64,000 nt of DNA from Alphaproteobacteria bacterium. Lineage in GTDB: Bacteria; Pseudomonadota; Alphaproteobacteria; Micavibrionales; Micavibrionaceae. How positions within the stretch are numbered: position 1 is the stretch's first letter; each line of letters starts with the position of its first letter. Positions 27,165-35,673 of the stretch are shown here, piece after piece. The stretch covers positions 124,001-188,000 of the forward strand of contig JAUIIA010000004.1 of the NCBI GenBank assembly GCA_030432025.1. Reading direction: 5' to 3'. The position numbers and the translations under genes were made by a program. Below the pieces are notes generated by a model that was not told the DNA's origin, searched no databases, and saw only the letters and a list, made by a program, of their open reading frames with translations.

Positions 27165-28472
27165 CTAGCGATAAGCGCTAAGCTTGCCGTCGTTGGAAAG
27201 AATATACATTTGTCCTGCGGCTACGATAGGCGCGATAGAGATTGTTGCGCCTGCATCCCATTCATTTAGGATCTCACCTGTTTCTGGGGCGACTTCGAAG
27301 ACGAGACCGTCAGTTCCGGCCAGAATAAGTCTTCCGCCCGCCAGGATTGGTCCCGTAAAGACGAGCGGATCGTCACCGTCAAAGCGCGGCAGGTTGGTAA
27401 CCCAGCGGATAGCGCCGCTGTCGCGGCCAAGTGCGATCAACTGATTATCAGTGGAGAGAACAAACATATGGTTGCCCGCCATCCATGGGGGCTGGGAGCC
27501 GCTGATCTCACGTTGCCAGATACGCGTACCTGTACGTTTGTCGATGGCGACAAGGCGCCCGCTGAAGCTGATGGCATAGACGATGCCCTTATCAATGACG
27601 GGCAGGGCGCGTACATCGGAAATCGTAGATAGACCGCCAAGACCGCGAACGGTTGCGAGGTTATCGGACCATGCAACAGAGCCGTTTTCGATGCGCAGGG
27701 CGCTGACCTCGCCCGATGAAAATGCGGGTACGACGATGTCCTGATTGGCGGCAGGGCTTGCAGCGCCGACAAGGGCGGCATCATCAGCAACGCCGTTATA
27801 TTCCCATAGCACTGTGCCGTCGGTAGCGCTTAAGGCCAATAGGCGGCTGTCCAATGTCGCCACGAATACACGGCCTTCGAATACTGTCGGCGCGGCACGG
27901 GAAACAGCGGGGATCGTTTTGCGCCAGAGAATTTTTCCGTCCGACGGGCGGACGGCCAAGACTTCATTAAAGCCGTTTGTCGCATAGAGCGCGCCTGTAC
28001 CCGCGGCAATACCGCCTGTGATAACGCGGTCATCTTCTTCATCCGCATTGATGTCAGTTCTCCAGATACGCTTACCGTTCGCGGTGTTGTATGCGCTTAG
28101 CTCGTTTTCGGTATCCAGTGTGTAGATAACGCCGTCAAAAACCACGGGCTGGGTGATGAGGGGGATTGAATCGTTGCCGCCTTCACCGATATCGGCGGTC
28201 CATACTCTTTTCAGTTCGCCTTCGTTCAGCGCCAGATTTTGCATGGAGTGATTCGGGTAACCGCCGACCTGCGGCCAGAATTCATTTTGCCACATTGGCG
28301 GCATTTGCAAACCTTGCGCTTCCAGCAACGGATCGTCCGGTTCCAGAGTGCGCTGAAGTTCAAGGACGCTGATACGTTCGCCTTCCAATGGCGGAGCATC
28401 GTCCTTATCGCTACAGGCGCTGAGGAAAACAAGAGTTCCGGCCAAAGCCAGAAGGGAAAAGGTGCGTAACAT
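27165..28472 (-). CDS. bamB: outer membrane assembly lipoprotein BamB
   Basis: 435 residues. The signal peptide ends in the lipobox LSAC with Cys20. The mature part is an eight-bladed PQQ-like beta-propeller with recurrent motifs such as GKRIWRTDI, DGKILWRKTI and DGTVLWEY. BamB is a lipoprotein of the BAM complex that assists beta-barrel insertion. An AGGA element precedes the start. It is 4 bp after yfgM and 33 bp before der. Confidence 0.94.
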   Translation of the reverse strand: MLRTFSLLALAGTLVFLSACSDKDDAPPLEGERISVLELQRTLEPDDPLLEAQGLQMPPMWQNEFWPQVGGYPNHSMQNLALNEGELKRVWTADIGEGGNDSIPLITQPVVFDGVIYTLDTENELSAYNTANGKRIWRTDINADEEDDRVITGGIAAGTGALYATNGFNEVLAVRPSDGKILWRKTIPAVSRAAPTVFEGRVFVATLDSRLLALSATDGTVLWEYNGVADDAALVGAASPAANQDIVVPAFSSGEVSALRIENGSVAWSDNLATVRGLGGLSTISDVRALPVIDKGIVYAISFSGRLVAIDKRTGTRIWQREISGSQPPWMAGNHMFVLSTDNQLIALGRDSGAIRWVTNLPRFDGDDPLVFTGPILAGGRLILAGTDGLVFEVAPETGEILNEWDAGATISIAPIVAAGQMYILSNDGKLSAYR

Positions 28473-28476
28473 AAAT

Positions 28477-29145
28477 TTATCCTGTTTCGGATGTTGTATG
28501 TGATTTCATAGTGTAGAGGTGCTTCAGCGCCGCAATACGTTCCTGCAGGCTTGCCGGAAGACCTTCGATTTTTGCCGCATTATCCAGATGGGTAAGTGCC
28601 GCGGCATAGTCTTCGGATTGATGAACCTGAATTACGGCGGACAGGATGTGTGCGTGTGCTTGCCAAGGGCTGTACTTGTCTTGTGTAACGGTTTGCAGGT
28701 TTTGCAGCAGGATTTTTCCGTCCACGTCTTCCTTCAGGTCCAGGTTAAGGTTCGCACTGGCGATAATGGCACCTTGGCGAATATGTGCAGGTAGTCCTGA
28801 ATCAGTGACCGCGCGTTCATAGAGCTTAAGTGCGACATCCTGTTTATTCTGACCCAGAGCGGTTGCGGCGGCTTGCATGATTGCTATTCCGCGCAGACCA
28901 TCACGGAAATCAAGCTCGGCATCGACGACGTTTTCAGGGTAGGCATCGTCATCCATCATGTTAATGATGGCCGCGGTTTGTTCTTCCTTTACGCTGAAAT
29001 CCCAGCTGCGGTAAGCGGATAGCAGCCCCGTCAGTACGATTGTGCCTATCACAAACCCGATAATGTAGAATTTGTTTTCCTGCCAGAACTTCTCCATGCG
29101 CTCTTGGCGCATGACGTCGTCAACTTCTTGTAATAAATCAGCCAT
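28477..29145 (-). CDS. yfgM: YfgM-like tetratricopeptide membrane protein
   Basis: 222 residues: a short cytoplasmic N-terminus, one membrane helix at about 26-45 (FYIIGFVIGTIVLTGLL), then an extracytoplasmic domain of TPR-like helical repeats. In E. coli YfgM associates with SecYEG and periplasmic chaperones. The N-terminal VDDVMRQERMEKFWQENK and the position directly before bamB and der agree with the family. An AGAAGAG element precedes the ATG. Confidence 0.88.
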   Translation of the reverse strand: MADLLQEVDDVMRQERMEKFWQENKFYIIGFVIGTIVLTGLLSAYRSWDFSVKEEQTAAIINMMDDDAYPENVVDAELDFRDGLRGIAIMQAAATALGQNKQDVALKLYERAVTDSGLPAHIRQGAIIASANLNLDLKEDVDGKILLQNLQTVTQDKYSPWQAHAHILSAVIQVHQSEDYAAALTHLDNAAKIEGLPASLQERIAALKHLYTMKSHTTSETG

Positions 29146-29207
29146 AATCTCTTCTTATATCGTTTAGAGGCTCGAATTTAAACGATTTCTGTGGCGTTTC
29201 CAGAACT

Positions 29208-29759
29208 TTATTTCCATTTGATGGAACAGCCCATAGAGGAGAACTGTTCTTTCGGGCCTTGTCCTGTTTCTGCGATCTCTAACATCGCGTTTACCAGCTC
29301 TTTTGTTGTATCTTCATTGGCAGCGTCAGGACCCGCGCTATCAAGGCGGCCGCGGTACTGCAATTCACCGTCAGCGTTGAAGCCGAAAATATCGGGTGTG
29401 CAAATTGCGTCATAGGCCCGGGCTACTGCTTGTGTTTCGTCAATGACGTACGGGAATGAAAAATCATTCTCTTCAGCAAATTTTTGCATGTTCTCGAACG
29501 AATCTGCAGGGTGTGTGGATGTGTCGTTCGGCATAATTGCGAGCACGCCGATGCCGTTGTCTTGTATGGTTTTTGCGTCTTCAACAAAGCGTTTGATGAT
29601 GGCTTTGACATACGGGCAATGATTGCAAATAAAGGCGATGACCGTTCCTTTTTCGCCCTTAATATCGGCCAGCGTTTTCATGGTGCCGTCGATGTTTTTT
29701 AATTCAAAATCAGGGGCTTGGAAATTTTCGTTTTCGGTCGGTGTATGTAGCAAAGCCAT
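29208..29759 (-). CDS. thioredoxin-fold protein (AhpC/TSA-like family)
   Basis: 183 residues. The start at 29759 is fixed by a strong AAGGAG element 7-12 bases upstream; the open frame to 29990 is antisense to the neighbouring gene. The fold is peroxiredoxin-like with the motif CNHCPYV at the active-site position, then a cis-proline region (CTPDIFGF). CNHCPYVKA is typical of a widespread small family often annotated as thioredoxin family or redoxin protein; the reaction is unknown. It is cytoplasmic, without a signal peptide. Confidence 0.88.
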   Translation of the reverse strand: MALLHTPTENENFQAPDFELKNIDGTMKTLADIKGEKGTVIAFICNHCPYVKAIIKRFVEDAKTIQDNGIGVLAIMPNDTSTHPADSFENMQKFAEENDFSFPYVIDETQAVARAYDAICTPDIFGFNADGELQYRGRLDSAGPDAANEDTTKELVNAMLEIAETGQGPKEQFSSMGCSIKWK

Positions 29760-29798
29760 TCTGTTTCTCCTTTTGCCCAAAAATGCTAAAATAAGGGA

Positions 29799-30134
29799 AT
29801 GACTGAAATTATACCTTTTTCGAAAACAAGTCACCCCTCCGGCTTTACCAACGCGCAGTTTAAGAAACTCGATGGTTTGTACCTGCAGGCTGCGGCTACG
29901 CGGGTTTTGAATTACCGTACGGTGGATTGTGATTTTGACGAAGGCGTGGCGACCTATACGTATTTTGTTGCCGAAGGCTTCAAGCCGCATTTACAGTTTG
30001 TCATCCGCAAGGTCGGACCGCGCACCACCATGTATGAAGTTTACATGAAGGATAAGGGCCGTATTGCGAAGAGCGGTGTTTTCGACAAAGCCTATTCCCG
30101 TCTGCAAGAAGAAGTTGAAAAACTCTTGGACTGA
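29799..30134 (+). CDS. hypothetical protein, 111 residues
   Basis: I do not recognise a named family. It is a soluble alpha-beta protein with a beta-rich centre (VATYTYFVAEGFKPHLQFVI) and a helical charged C-terminus (LQEEVEKLLD). AAGGGA lies directly before the ATG. It is divergent from the thioredoxin-fold gene across 39 bp and 63 bp ahead of icd. Codon use matches the neighbours, so it looks like a resident gene. Confidence 0.72.
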   Translation: MTEIIPFSKTSHPSGFTNAQFKKLDGLYLQAAATRVLNYRTVDCDFDEGVATYTYFVAEGFKPHLQFVIRKVGPRTTMYEVYMKDKGRIAKSGVFDKAYSRLQEEVEKLLD

Positions 30135-30197
30135 AGCTGAAACGCTTTATATTGATCCCACGAACGAAGTTTACCGGCTGAAGGCAAAGGGATATCC

Positions 30198-31412
30198 ATG
30201 AGCAAAATCAAAGTTAAAAATCCGATAGTTGAAATTGATGGCGACGAAATGACGCGCATCATTTGGCAGTTTATCAAGGACAAGTTGATCCTGCCGTATC
30301 TGGATGTGGATTTGAAATATTACGATCTCTCTATTCAAAGCCGTGATGAAACCGATGACCAGATTACGGTCGATGCGGCTAATGCGATCAAGGAACATGG
30401 GGTTGGGATCAAGTGTGCGACGATTACGCCTGACGAAGCGCGTGTTGAAGAATTTGGTTTGAAGAAAATGTGGCGTTCGCCGAACGGGACGATCCGTAAC
30501 ATCCTGAACGGAACGGTATTCCGTGAACCGATTACGACCAAGAACGTGCCGAAATATGTACCGGGATGGGAAAACCCGATTGTTATCGGCCGTCATGCCT
30601 TTGGTGATCAGTATAAAGCCACAGATATGAAAATCCCCGGCCCCGGACGCTTAACAATGAAGTTCGAACCAGAAGACGGTGGCGAGGCGCAAGAATGGGA
30701 AGTGTTCAACTTCCCCGCCAGCGGTGTCGCGATGGGCATGTACAACCTTGATGAAAGTATCGAGGGCTTTGCGCGCAGTTCTTTTAACTATGGTTTGCAG
30801 CGCGGCTATCCCGTTTACATGTCGACCAAAAATACGATCCTCAAACAATATGACGGAAAGTTCATGGAAATTTTCCAGCGTATTTATGATGAGGAGTTTA
30901 AGGCCGAATTCGAAGCGAGCGATCTATGGTACGAGCACCGTTTGATCGATGACATGGTTGCGTTTGCCCTGAAAGGTAATGGTGGCATTGTCTGGGCCTG
31001 TAAGAACTATGACGGTGACGTACAGTCCGATATCGTTGCGCAAGGGTTTGGTTCGCTGGGTCTTATGACCTCTGTATTGCTGACACCAGATGGTAAAACG
31101 GTTGAAACCGAAGCCGCACACGGAACCGTAACACGCCATTACCGTTTACATCAGGAAGGTAAGCCGACATCCACCAACCCGATCGCATCTATTTTTGCAT
31201 GGACGCGTGGTCTGAAATATCGCGGTGAGTTTGATGAAACTCCTGATGTTGTCGAGTTTGCCGAGACTGTCGAACGTGTATGTGTCGAAACCGTAGAGGC
31301 CGGACATATGACGAAAGACCTCGCGCTTTTGATTGGCAAGGATCAGAAATTCCTCACGACGCAGGAGTTTCTGGACAAGCTTGTTGAAGGTCTGGAAGAG
31401 GCTATGGCCTAG
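30198..31412 (+). CDS. icd: NADP-dependent isocitrate dehydrogenase
   Basis: 404 residues of the homodimeric eukaryote-like class found in Alphaproteobacteria. The start [12 protein letters not shown] is diagnostic; [19 protein letters not shown] contains the isocitrate-binding serine and arginines, and [10 protein letters not shown] with the NADP-binding residues follows. It converts isocitrate to 2-oxoglutarate in the TCA cycle. An AAGGGATATCC element precedes the ATG. It is transcribed alone or with the small upstream gene. Confidence 0.97.
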   Translation: MSKIKVKNPIVEIDGDEMTRIIWQFIKDKLILPYLDVDLKYYDLSIQSRDETDDQITVDAANAIKEHGVGIKCATITPDEARVEEFGLKKMWRSPNGTIRNILNGTVFREPITTKNVPKYVPGWENPIVIGRHAFGDQYKATDMKIPGPGRLTMKFEPEDGGEAQEWEVFNFPASGVAMGMYNLDESIEGFARSSFNYGLQRGYPVYMSTKNTILKQYDGKFMEIFQRIYDEEFKAEFEASDLWYEHRLIDDMVAFALKGNGGIVWACKNYDGDVQSDIVAQGFGSLGLMTSVLLTPDGKTVETEAAHGTVTRHYRLHQEGKPTSTNPIASIFAWTRGLKYRGEFDETPDVVEFAETVERVCVETVEAGHMTKDLALLIGKDQKFLTTQEFLDKLVEGLEEAMA

Positions 31413-31490
31413 GGCTTCAAAGGGTTTTCAGTGTTCAACCCGTATAAATTGTCATATAGTAATGATTGCCAAGTAAAAGAGTTTATATAC

Positions 31491-32624
31491 ATGCGCTTAA
31501 TATACGTTTCTGCCTTTCTTCTTACGCTCTGTCTGCCGCAGCTCGCACAGGCGGAATACGACAAGCCGTATGTCGGTGACATGATCGAATATGACACACG
31601 TTACGAAGACACATTCGTGCATATCGCCCGTGATTTTAATCTCGGCTTTACCGAGTTGCGTGCTGCCAATCCTTATGTAGATCCGTGGCTGCCGGGGAGT
31701 GGTACTGACCTGCTTTTGCCGACGCGCCATCTTTTGCCTGATGCACCGCATAAGGGGATTGTAATTAATCTGGCGGACATGCGCCTGTACGCCTTTATAA
31801 ACGGTGATAATGCGCCTTATCACACGCCGATCGGTATTGGCCGTGAGGGGCTGAATACGCCGCAAGGTTCAACCAAAGTTGTTCGTAAAAAAGACGGGCC
31901 GACATGGACACCTACGCCGCGTATGCGCAGCGAGGACCCGACATTGAAGCCGCATTACCCGCCCGGGAGCGATAACCCGCTGGGTACGCATGCGCTTTAC
32001 CTTGGATGGCCCGCATATTTGATCCACGGTACAAACCGTCCGTTCGGCATTGGCCGTCGTATTAGCTCGGGCTGCATTCGTTTGTATCCGGAATCGATTG
32101 TAAAATTGTTTGATATGATCCCCGTGGGTACGCCTGTAACCGTTGTTAACCAACCCATCAAGGTCGCATGGATTGATGACGAGCTTTATCTGGAAGCAAA
32201 TCCGTCGCTTGAACAATCACGCGCGATGGAGGAAATGGGCGAAGTTCCTGAAGAAAAAATCAGCAACGACGAAATGAATATGATCATCAAGACGGCCGGT
32301 GAGTTCAAGGACCGTTTACGCTGGCCTGCTATTCGTAAAGCGCTCAAAACGCGTAATGGGTACCCTGTCGCTATTGCGCGCAGGCCATCGCTGGAGGTTA
32401 AGGATAACAAGATCATTGAGCATGAGACAAATGCCGGAGCGGCTGTTGAAGAGTTCGAGCCACCTGAAGAGGTTAAAGATCTGATTGAAGGGGCAGAGGA
32501 TGATGATACCGAGACAGCCGATGAGGGGCAGGATAATCTAGATGAGATCTATGTCGCCGAGGACGAGCAGCGTCCGGTGACTTACGACAATGCCGCCAAT
32601 CCGTTCAAAACATTAAATCCGTAA
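31491..32624 (+). CDS. L,D-transpeptidase (YkuD) with LysM-like N-terminus and acidic tail
   Basis: 377 residues from the ATG at 31491, which gives a signal peptide (about 1-21, ending AQA). A LysM-like segment spans about 40-80 (HIARDFNLGFTELRAANP). The YkuD catalytic domain holds His169 in IHGTN and Cys185 in SSGCIRLYP, the ErfK/YbiS arrangement, so it should form 3-3 peptidoglycan crosslinks or attach a protein to the wall. The last 120 residues are acidic and of low complexity, an unusual extension. The 3' end overlaps a convergent small membrane gene by 43 bp. Confidence 0.93.
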   Translation: MRLIYVSAFLLTLCLPQLAQAEYDKPYVGDMIEYDTRYEDTFVHIARDFNLGFTELRAANPYVDPWLPGSGTDLLLPTRHLLPDAPHKGIVINLADMRLYAFINGDNAPYHTPIGIGREGLNTPQGSTKVVRKKDGPTWTPTPRMRSEDPTLKPHYPPGSDNPLGTHALYLGWPAYLIHGTNRPFGIGRRISSGCIRLYPESIVKLFDMIPVGTPVTVVNQPIKVAWIDDELYLEANPSLEQSRAMEEMGEVPEEKISNDEMNMIIKTAGEFKDRLRWPAIRKALKTRNGYPVAIARRPSLEVKDNKIIEHETNAGAAVEEFEPPEEVKDLIEGAEDDDTETADEGQDNLDEIYVAEDEQRPVTYDNAANPFKTLNP

Positions 32625-32893
32625 ACCATCGGGATGATTGCCGGGACGCACAGGAAAAGGTAGCGTTCCTTGCCCTTGGCAAAGAAGAAGCCCACGCTGA
32701 AAAGACAGCACATAAGCCACGTAATCATTGTTCCCTGAAAGAAATCATTACGCAGGACCTCTATTCCGATTTGTTCGGGTATAGCCGGATCAAGCCGTCC
32801 TGAGATGACGGCGAGATTATAGCTGATGGATGCGGCGGAGAAGCCCAACGCATTTGCCAGCAGGAACAGAATAAAATCGATTACACGGCGCAT
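32582..32893 (-). CDS. hypothetical small membrane protein
   Basis: 103 residues from the ATG at 32893; an upstream start at 32932 would lie in a terminator hairpin. Three hydrophobic segments are seen at about 4-28, 52-70 and 76-98, with a positive KGKER loop. I do not recognise the family. It lies just after the terminator of the small lipoprotein gene on the same strand and overlaps the end of the L,D-transpeptidase gene by 43 bp. Coding status rests on the hydrophobic pattern alone. Confidence 0.55.
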   Translation of the reverse strand: MRRVIDFILFLLANALGFSAASISYNLAVISGRLDPAIPEQIGIEVLRNDFFQGTMITWLMCCLFSVGFFFAKGKERYLFLCVPAIIPMVYGFNVLNGLAALS

Positions 32894-32914
32894 AACGTTC
32901 TTATCATAGCGCAA

Positions 32915-32945
32915 AAAGAAAAGGCTGCCCAAGAGTGGGCAGCCT
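32915..32945 (-). terminator. intrinsic terminator of the small lipoprotein gene
   Basis: A 10 bp perfect stem (AAGGCTGCCC and GGGCAGCCTT) closes a 5-base loop. On the minus strand it is followed by a T-rich run (TTTTCTTTTT), so it ends transcription from the lipoprotein gene. Confidence 0.85.
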
Positions 32946-32969
32946 TAAAATCTTTATTTATCAGCAAAA

Positions 32970-33176
32970 TTATTTTGTTTGCTGTGCTCTGAATACGCGC
33001 TCAGCTCTTGGAGCAGGCTGCTTTGCAGGAGCAGGAGAAACTGTGTTTGAGTGTGTCGCTGTACGCTCTTGTGCGTAAGGTGCTTCATCTTCGAAGTTAC
33101 CAAGTTGGCCACCGTTACAAGCAGACAATGCAACCGCAGTACCGGCAATGCATAGAATAGTAGAGAATGTTTTCAT
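32970..33176 (-). CDS. small lipoprotein, 68 residues
   Basis: The N-terminus is a type II signal peptide with lipobox LSAC at Cys20. The mature part is only 49 residues, hydrophilic, Pro/Ala/Gln-rich and probably disordered. GAGG lies 6-9 bases before the ATG. A terminator follows directly at 32945-32915, so it is a single-gene transcript. The family is unknown; size and layout suggest an abundant small envelope lipoprotein. Confidence 0.8.
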   Translation of the reverse strand: MKTFSTILCIAGTAVALSACNGGQLGNFEDEAPYAQERTATHSNTVSPAPAKQPAPRAERVFRAQQTK

Positions 33177-33221
33177 TTCGACCTCGTTTAAAGTTAGTAA
33201 GTAAAACCTATGCTCATACCG

Positions 33222-33256
33222 AGCAATTGCTATAGTTTTTTCTTATACACAATCAA
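33222..33256 (-). promoter_or_regulatory. candidate promoter and palindrome of the small lipoprotein gene
   Basis: On the minus strand TTGATT (33256-33251), 16 bases and TATAGC (33234-33229) form a possible promoter. The 10-base palindrome AGCAATTGCT (33222-33231) overlaps the -10 element. Confidence 0.35.
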
Positions 33257-33339
33257 AAGGGCATTGAACACTGTTTTTCAAGAGTTTTTTTGGGAAATTT
33301 TTCAATATGTTGCGAATGTGCACCTAAATTGTGCGTTTA

Positions 33340-34578
33340 TTAAATGCGTTGATTCTTGCGAACCTGTTCGAAATAGCGGTCTATACCTTTTTTCAACGCT
33401 TTAGCAATTTTTTTGCGATGGGCGTGCGTATTGAGTAGGTCTGCCTCCTTTTTATTGGACATAAAGCCGGCTTCGACCAGGACAGAAGGAATATCGGGTG
33501 CTTTTAGAACCGCAAAGCCGGCAGAACGATGCGCCGTTACGAGTGTTTTTACGCTGTCGGCTTTAAAGCGGTCGACCAGCGTATTTGCAAAAAAGTTCGA
33601 TTGGTTTGATGTTTCACGCATGGCGATGTCGAGCAGCATGTTAGCAACGTCTTTATCCTCGACAGTTAAATCGATGCCTGCGATCAGGTCGGCTTTGTTT
33701 TCCCGTGCGGCAAGGCGGGCTGTCTGCGCGTCAGATGCTTTTTCGGACAGCGTATAAAAAGATGCGCCTTGTACGCTCGGGTCCTCAAGCGAGTCGGCAT
33801 GCACGGATAAAAACAAGTCGCCGTCATGTTTACGCGCGATTTTTACGCGGTCCGACAGTTTGATGAAGATGTCTGTCTCTCTGGTCAACTTTACGCGGTA
33901 TTGGCCGCTATCGAGGAGTTGCTTTTTCAATTCCTTGGCGATTGCCAGTACGACTTTTTTCTCATAGACGCCGTTTGAGCCGATTGCACCGGGGTCGACG
34001 CCTCCGTGGCCGGGATCAATTATAATTAGTGGCTTTTCAGCCTTTTTCGGCGGTATAGGAACACGCGGCGCTTGGGTTGTACCTTTGGCGACCACGTTGC
34101 TTTTAACATCTTCTACGTTCAAGGAGCCGTAAATCGCACTTTGCGTCTGTTTGAATAATCCGGCAGAGACATTTGCGAAATCAATGACCAGTCTTGGCGG
34201 TTTGGCTCCGTTTGCGGGCAGCACGAAAGCCTTTTGAATGCTTATCGGGCGGTTCATGTCAAAAACGATGCGTGAAATGCCAGGCTTTAGGTTGCCGTGA
34301 CGGGTTTCCAGTACGCCTGCGTTTTGTGGGCTTTCTACTTCACCGGCTTTCCATTCGAATGCGGGCAGGTCGATGACCATACGGTACGGGTCGCCTAACA
34401 CAAATGCGCGGTAATCGGCTGTACGGTCGAGATCGAGAACGAGGCGGGTTTTATCCTGATGCAGGCCAAAGCGCACGGCGTTTAAATCCAACGCATAGCT
34501 TTGCGAAGCAAAACTGAAAACAGCCAGCACGGTCAGAAAGCAGGATTGAATGAAACGTTTAAGCAAGCGAGGCCTCAA
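33340..34578 (-). CDS. amiC: N-acetylmuramoyl-L-alanine amidase (AMIN plus Amidase_3)
   Basis: 412 residues with no ATG available before the signal peptide: the start must be TTG, at 34578 or at 34566. The second has GAGG six bases upstream and may be the better choice. The AMIN domain (about 30-150) targets septal peptidoglycan. The Amidase_3 zinc site is complete: DPGHGG, the glutamate after VYEKK, SVHADS and the catalytic glutamate in VEAGFMSN. It splits daughter-cell wall during division. A 67 bp gap separates it from the sirtuin gene upstream. Confidence 0.93.
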   Translation of the reverse strand: MRPRLLKRFIQSCFLTVLAVFSFASQSYALDLNAVRFGLHQDKTRLVLDLDRTADYRAFVLGDPYRMVIDLPAFEWKAGEVESPQNAGVLETRHGNLKPGISRIVFDMNRPISIQKAFVLPANGAKPPRLVIDFANVSAGLFKQTQSAIYGSLNVEDVKSNVVAKGTTQAPRVPIPPKKAEKPLIIIDPGHGGVDPGAIGSNGVYEKKVVLAIAKELKKQLLDSGQYRVKLTRETDIFIKLSDRVKIARKHDGDLFLSVHADSLEDPSVQGASFYTLSEKASDAQTARLAARENKADLIAGIDLTVEDKDVANMLLDIAMRETSNQSNFFANTLVDRFKADSVKTLVTAHRSAGFAVLKAPDIPSVLVEAGFMSNKKEADLLNTHAHRKKIAKALKKGIDRYFEQVRKNQRI

Positions 34579-34644
34579 TTAAGCAGTAACCTTACATATA
34601 TAACATATCGTCATGGTGACCTGTAAAGTACGCAAAGCTAATAT

Positions 34645-35391
34645 TTAATCCTTCGCATTGATTTTGAGCAGTTCCTCGACGAGCGCGGGCACGGTTTGGC
34701 TTGCGGGGCCGTGAATGTGTTCGTGAAAGTCATTGGCCACCATGGAGGGTTCCAGATTGCATTCGATCGTCACCGCGCCGCTGAGCAGGGCCTCGCGTAC
34801 AAAGCCCGCAGCCGGATATACGTTTCCCGATGTGCCGATTGAGATAAAGAGATCGCAATTTTGTAAAGCCTGAAAGATTCGTTCCATTTGATAGGGCATT
34901 TCGCCAAACCAAACGATGTCGGGTCGTAAGCCACCCGCATAGCCACAATTTTCGCAGGCCATTTCAACGGAGAGGTCGTCGAAGCAATCGATTTTGTCGC
35001 CTTCACCGCTTGAGCAGTTGGCGCAAAAGGCCTTGAGAACTTCGCCATGCATGTGGATCAGGTTTTTACTGCCGCCGCGTTCATGCAGGTCGTCAATGTT
35101 CTGTGTGACGACCAGAACCTCACCCAACCAGTGTTCTTCCAGCTTTGCCAGTGCCTTATGGGCATTGTTCGGGTGTACGTCTTTTGCTCCCTTGCGGCGC
35201 ATATTGTAAAACTCATGTACGAGAACGGGGTCGCGGGCGAAGGCTTCCGGGGTTGCTACATCCTCGACCCGGTGTCCTTCCCACAAGCCGTCAGAGCCGC
35301 GAAAAGTCGCAAGGCCGCTTTCGGCGGATATTCCCGCGCCCGTCAGGACAACAATCGGGGCATCGGGAAGAATTTGGTCAAATACGTTCAT
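34645..35391 (-). CDS. cobB: NAD-dependent protein deacylase, sirtuin (CobB-like, class III)
   Basis: 248 residues. NAD-binding TGAGISAESG (17-26) and FRGSDGLW are followed by TQNIDDLHERGG and the catalytic histidine in HMHGEV. The zinc site is CANC and CENC. Tyr62 and Arg65 in FYNMRRK match the acidic-acyl pocket of class III sirtuins such as SIRT5, which favours desuccinylase activity besides deacetylation. The ribosome binding site is weak. The gene is divergent from rne. Confidence 0.94.
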   Translation of the reverse strand: MNVFDQILPDAPIVVLTGAGISAESGLATFRGSDGLWEGHRVEDVATPEAFARDPVLVHEFYNMRRKGAKDVHPNNAHKALAKLEEHWLGEVLVVTQNIDDLHERGGSKNLIHMHGEVLKAFCANCSSGEGDKIDCFDDLSVEMACENCGYAGGLRPDIVWFGEMPYQMERIFQALQNCDLFISIGTSGNVYPAAGFVREALLSGAVTIECNLEPSMVANDFHEHIHGPASQTVPALVEELLKINAKD

Positions 35392-35673
35392 CTTTTTTTA
35401 TCCTTACATATCAACTTTTTATCAAAACGAATCACTTTGTGTCTTGTGCTAATTTAGAGTTCTGTATATTGTGCTGTTGAGTGTTTAGTGTATTGCGGTT
35501 TTAGCGCTTTAAAAGGAATTACTTAGGTTTCGCGAACTGCAATATCCAAAATTTGATTTAACGTTTTGCGCGATTTCGCGCCGTTTGCTCGTGGACGACA
35601 CTCCGCGACCTTTTCTCTTAGGTTGGCGCACGAATCAAACAGGCAGCGCTCGCGCCACATATGGAGAAGCCCC
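35392..35673. other. rne upstream region, 282 bp without a gene
   Basis: AT-rich near the sirtuin gene and GC-rich near rne. A short hairpin, GCGCG-ATTT-CGCGC, lies at 35568-35581. GGAGAA is six bases before the rne ATG. An open frame from 35566 is in frame with rne but lacks support. RNase E mRNAs are often autoregulated through long leaders; nothing here proves it. Confidence 0.4.
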
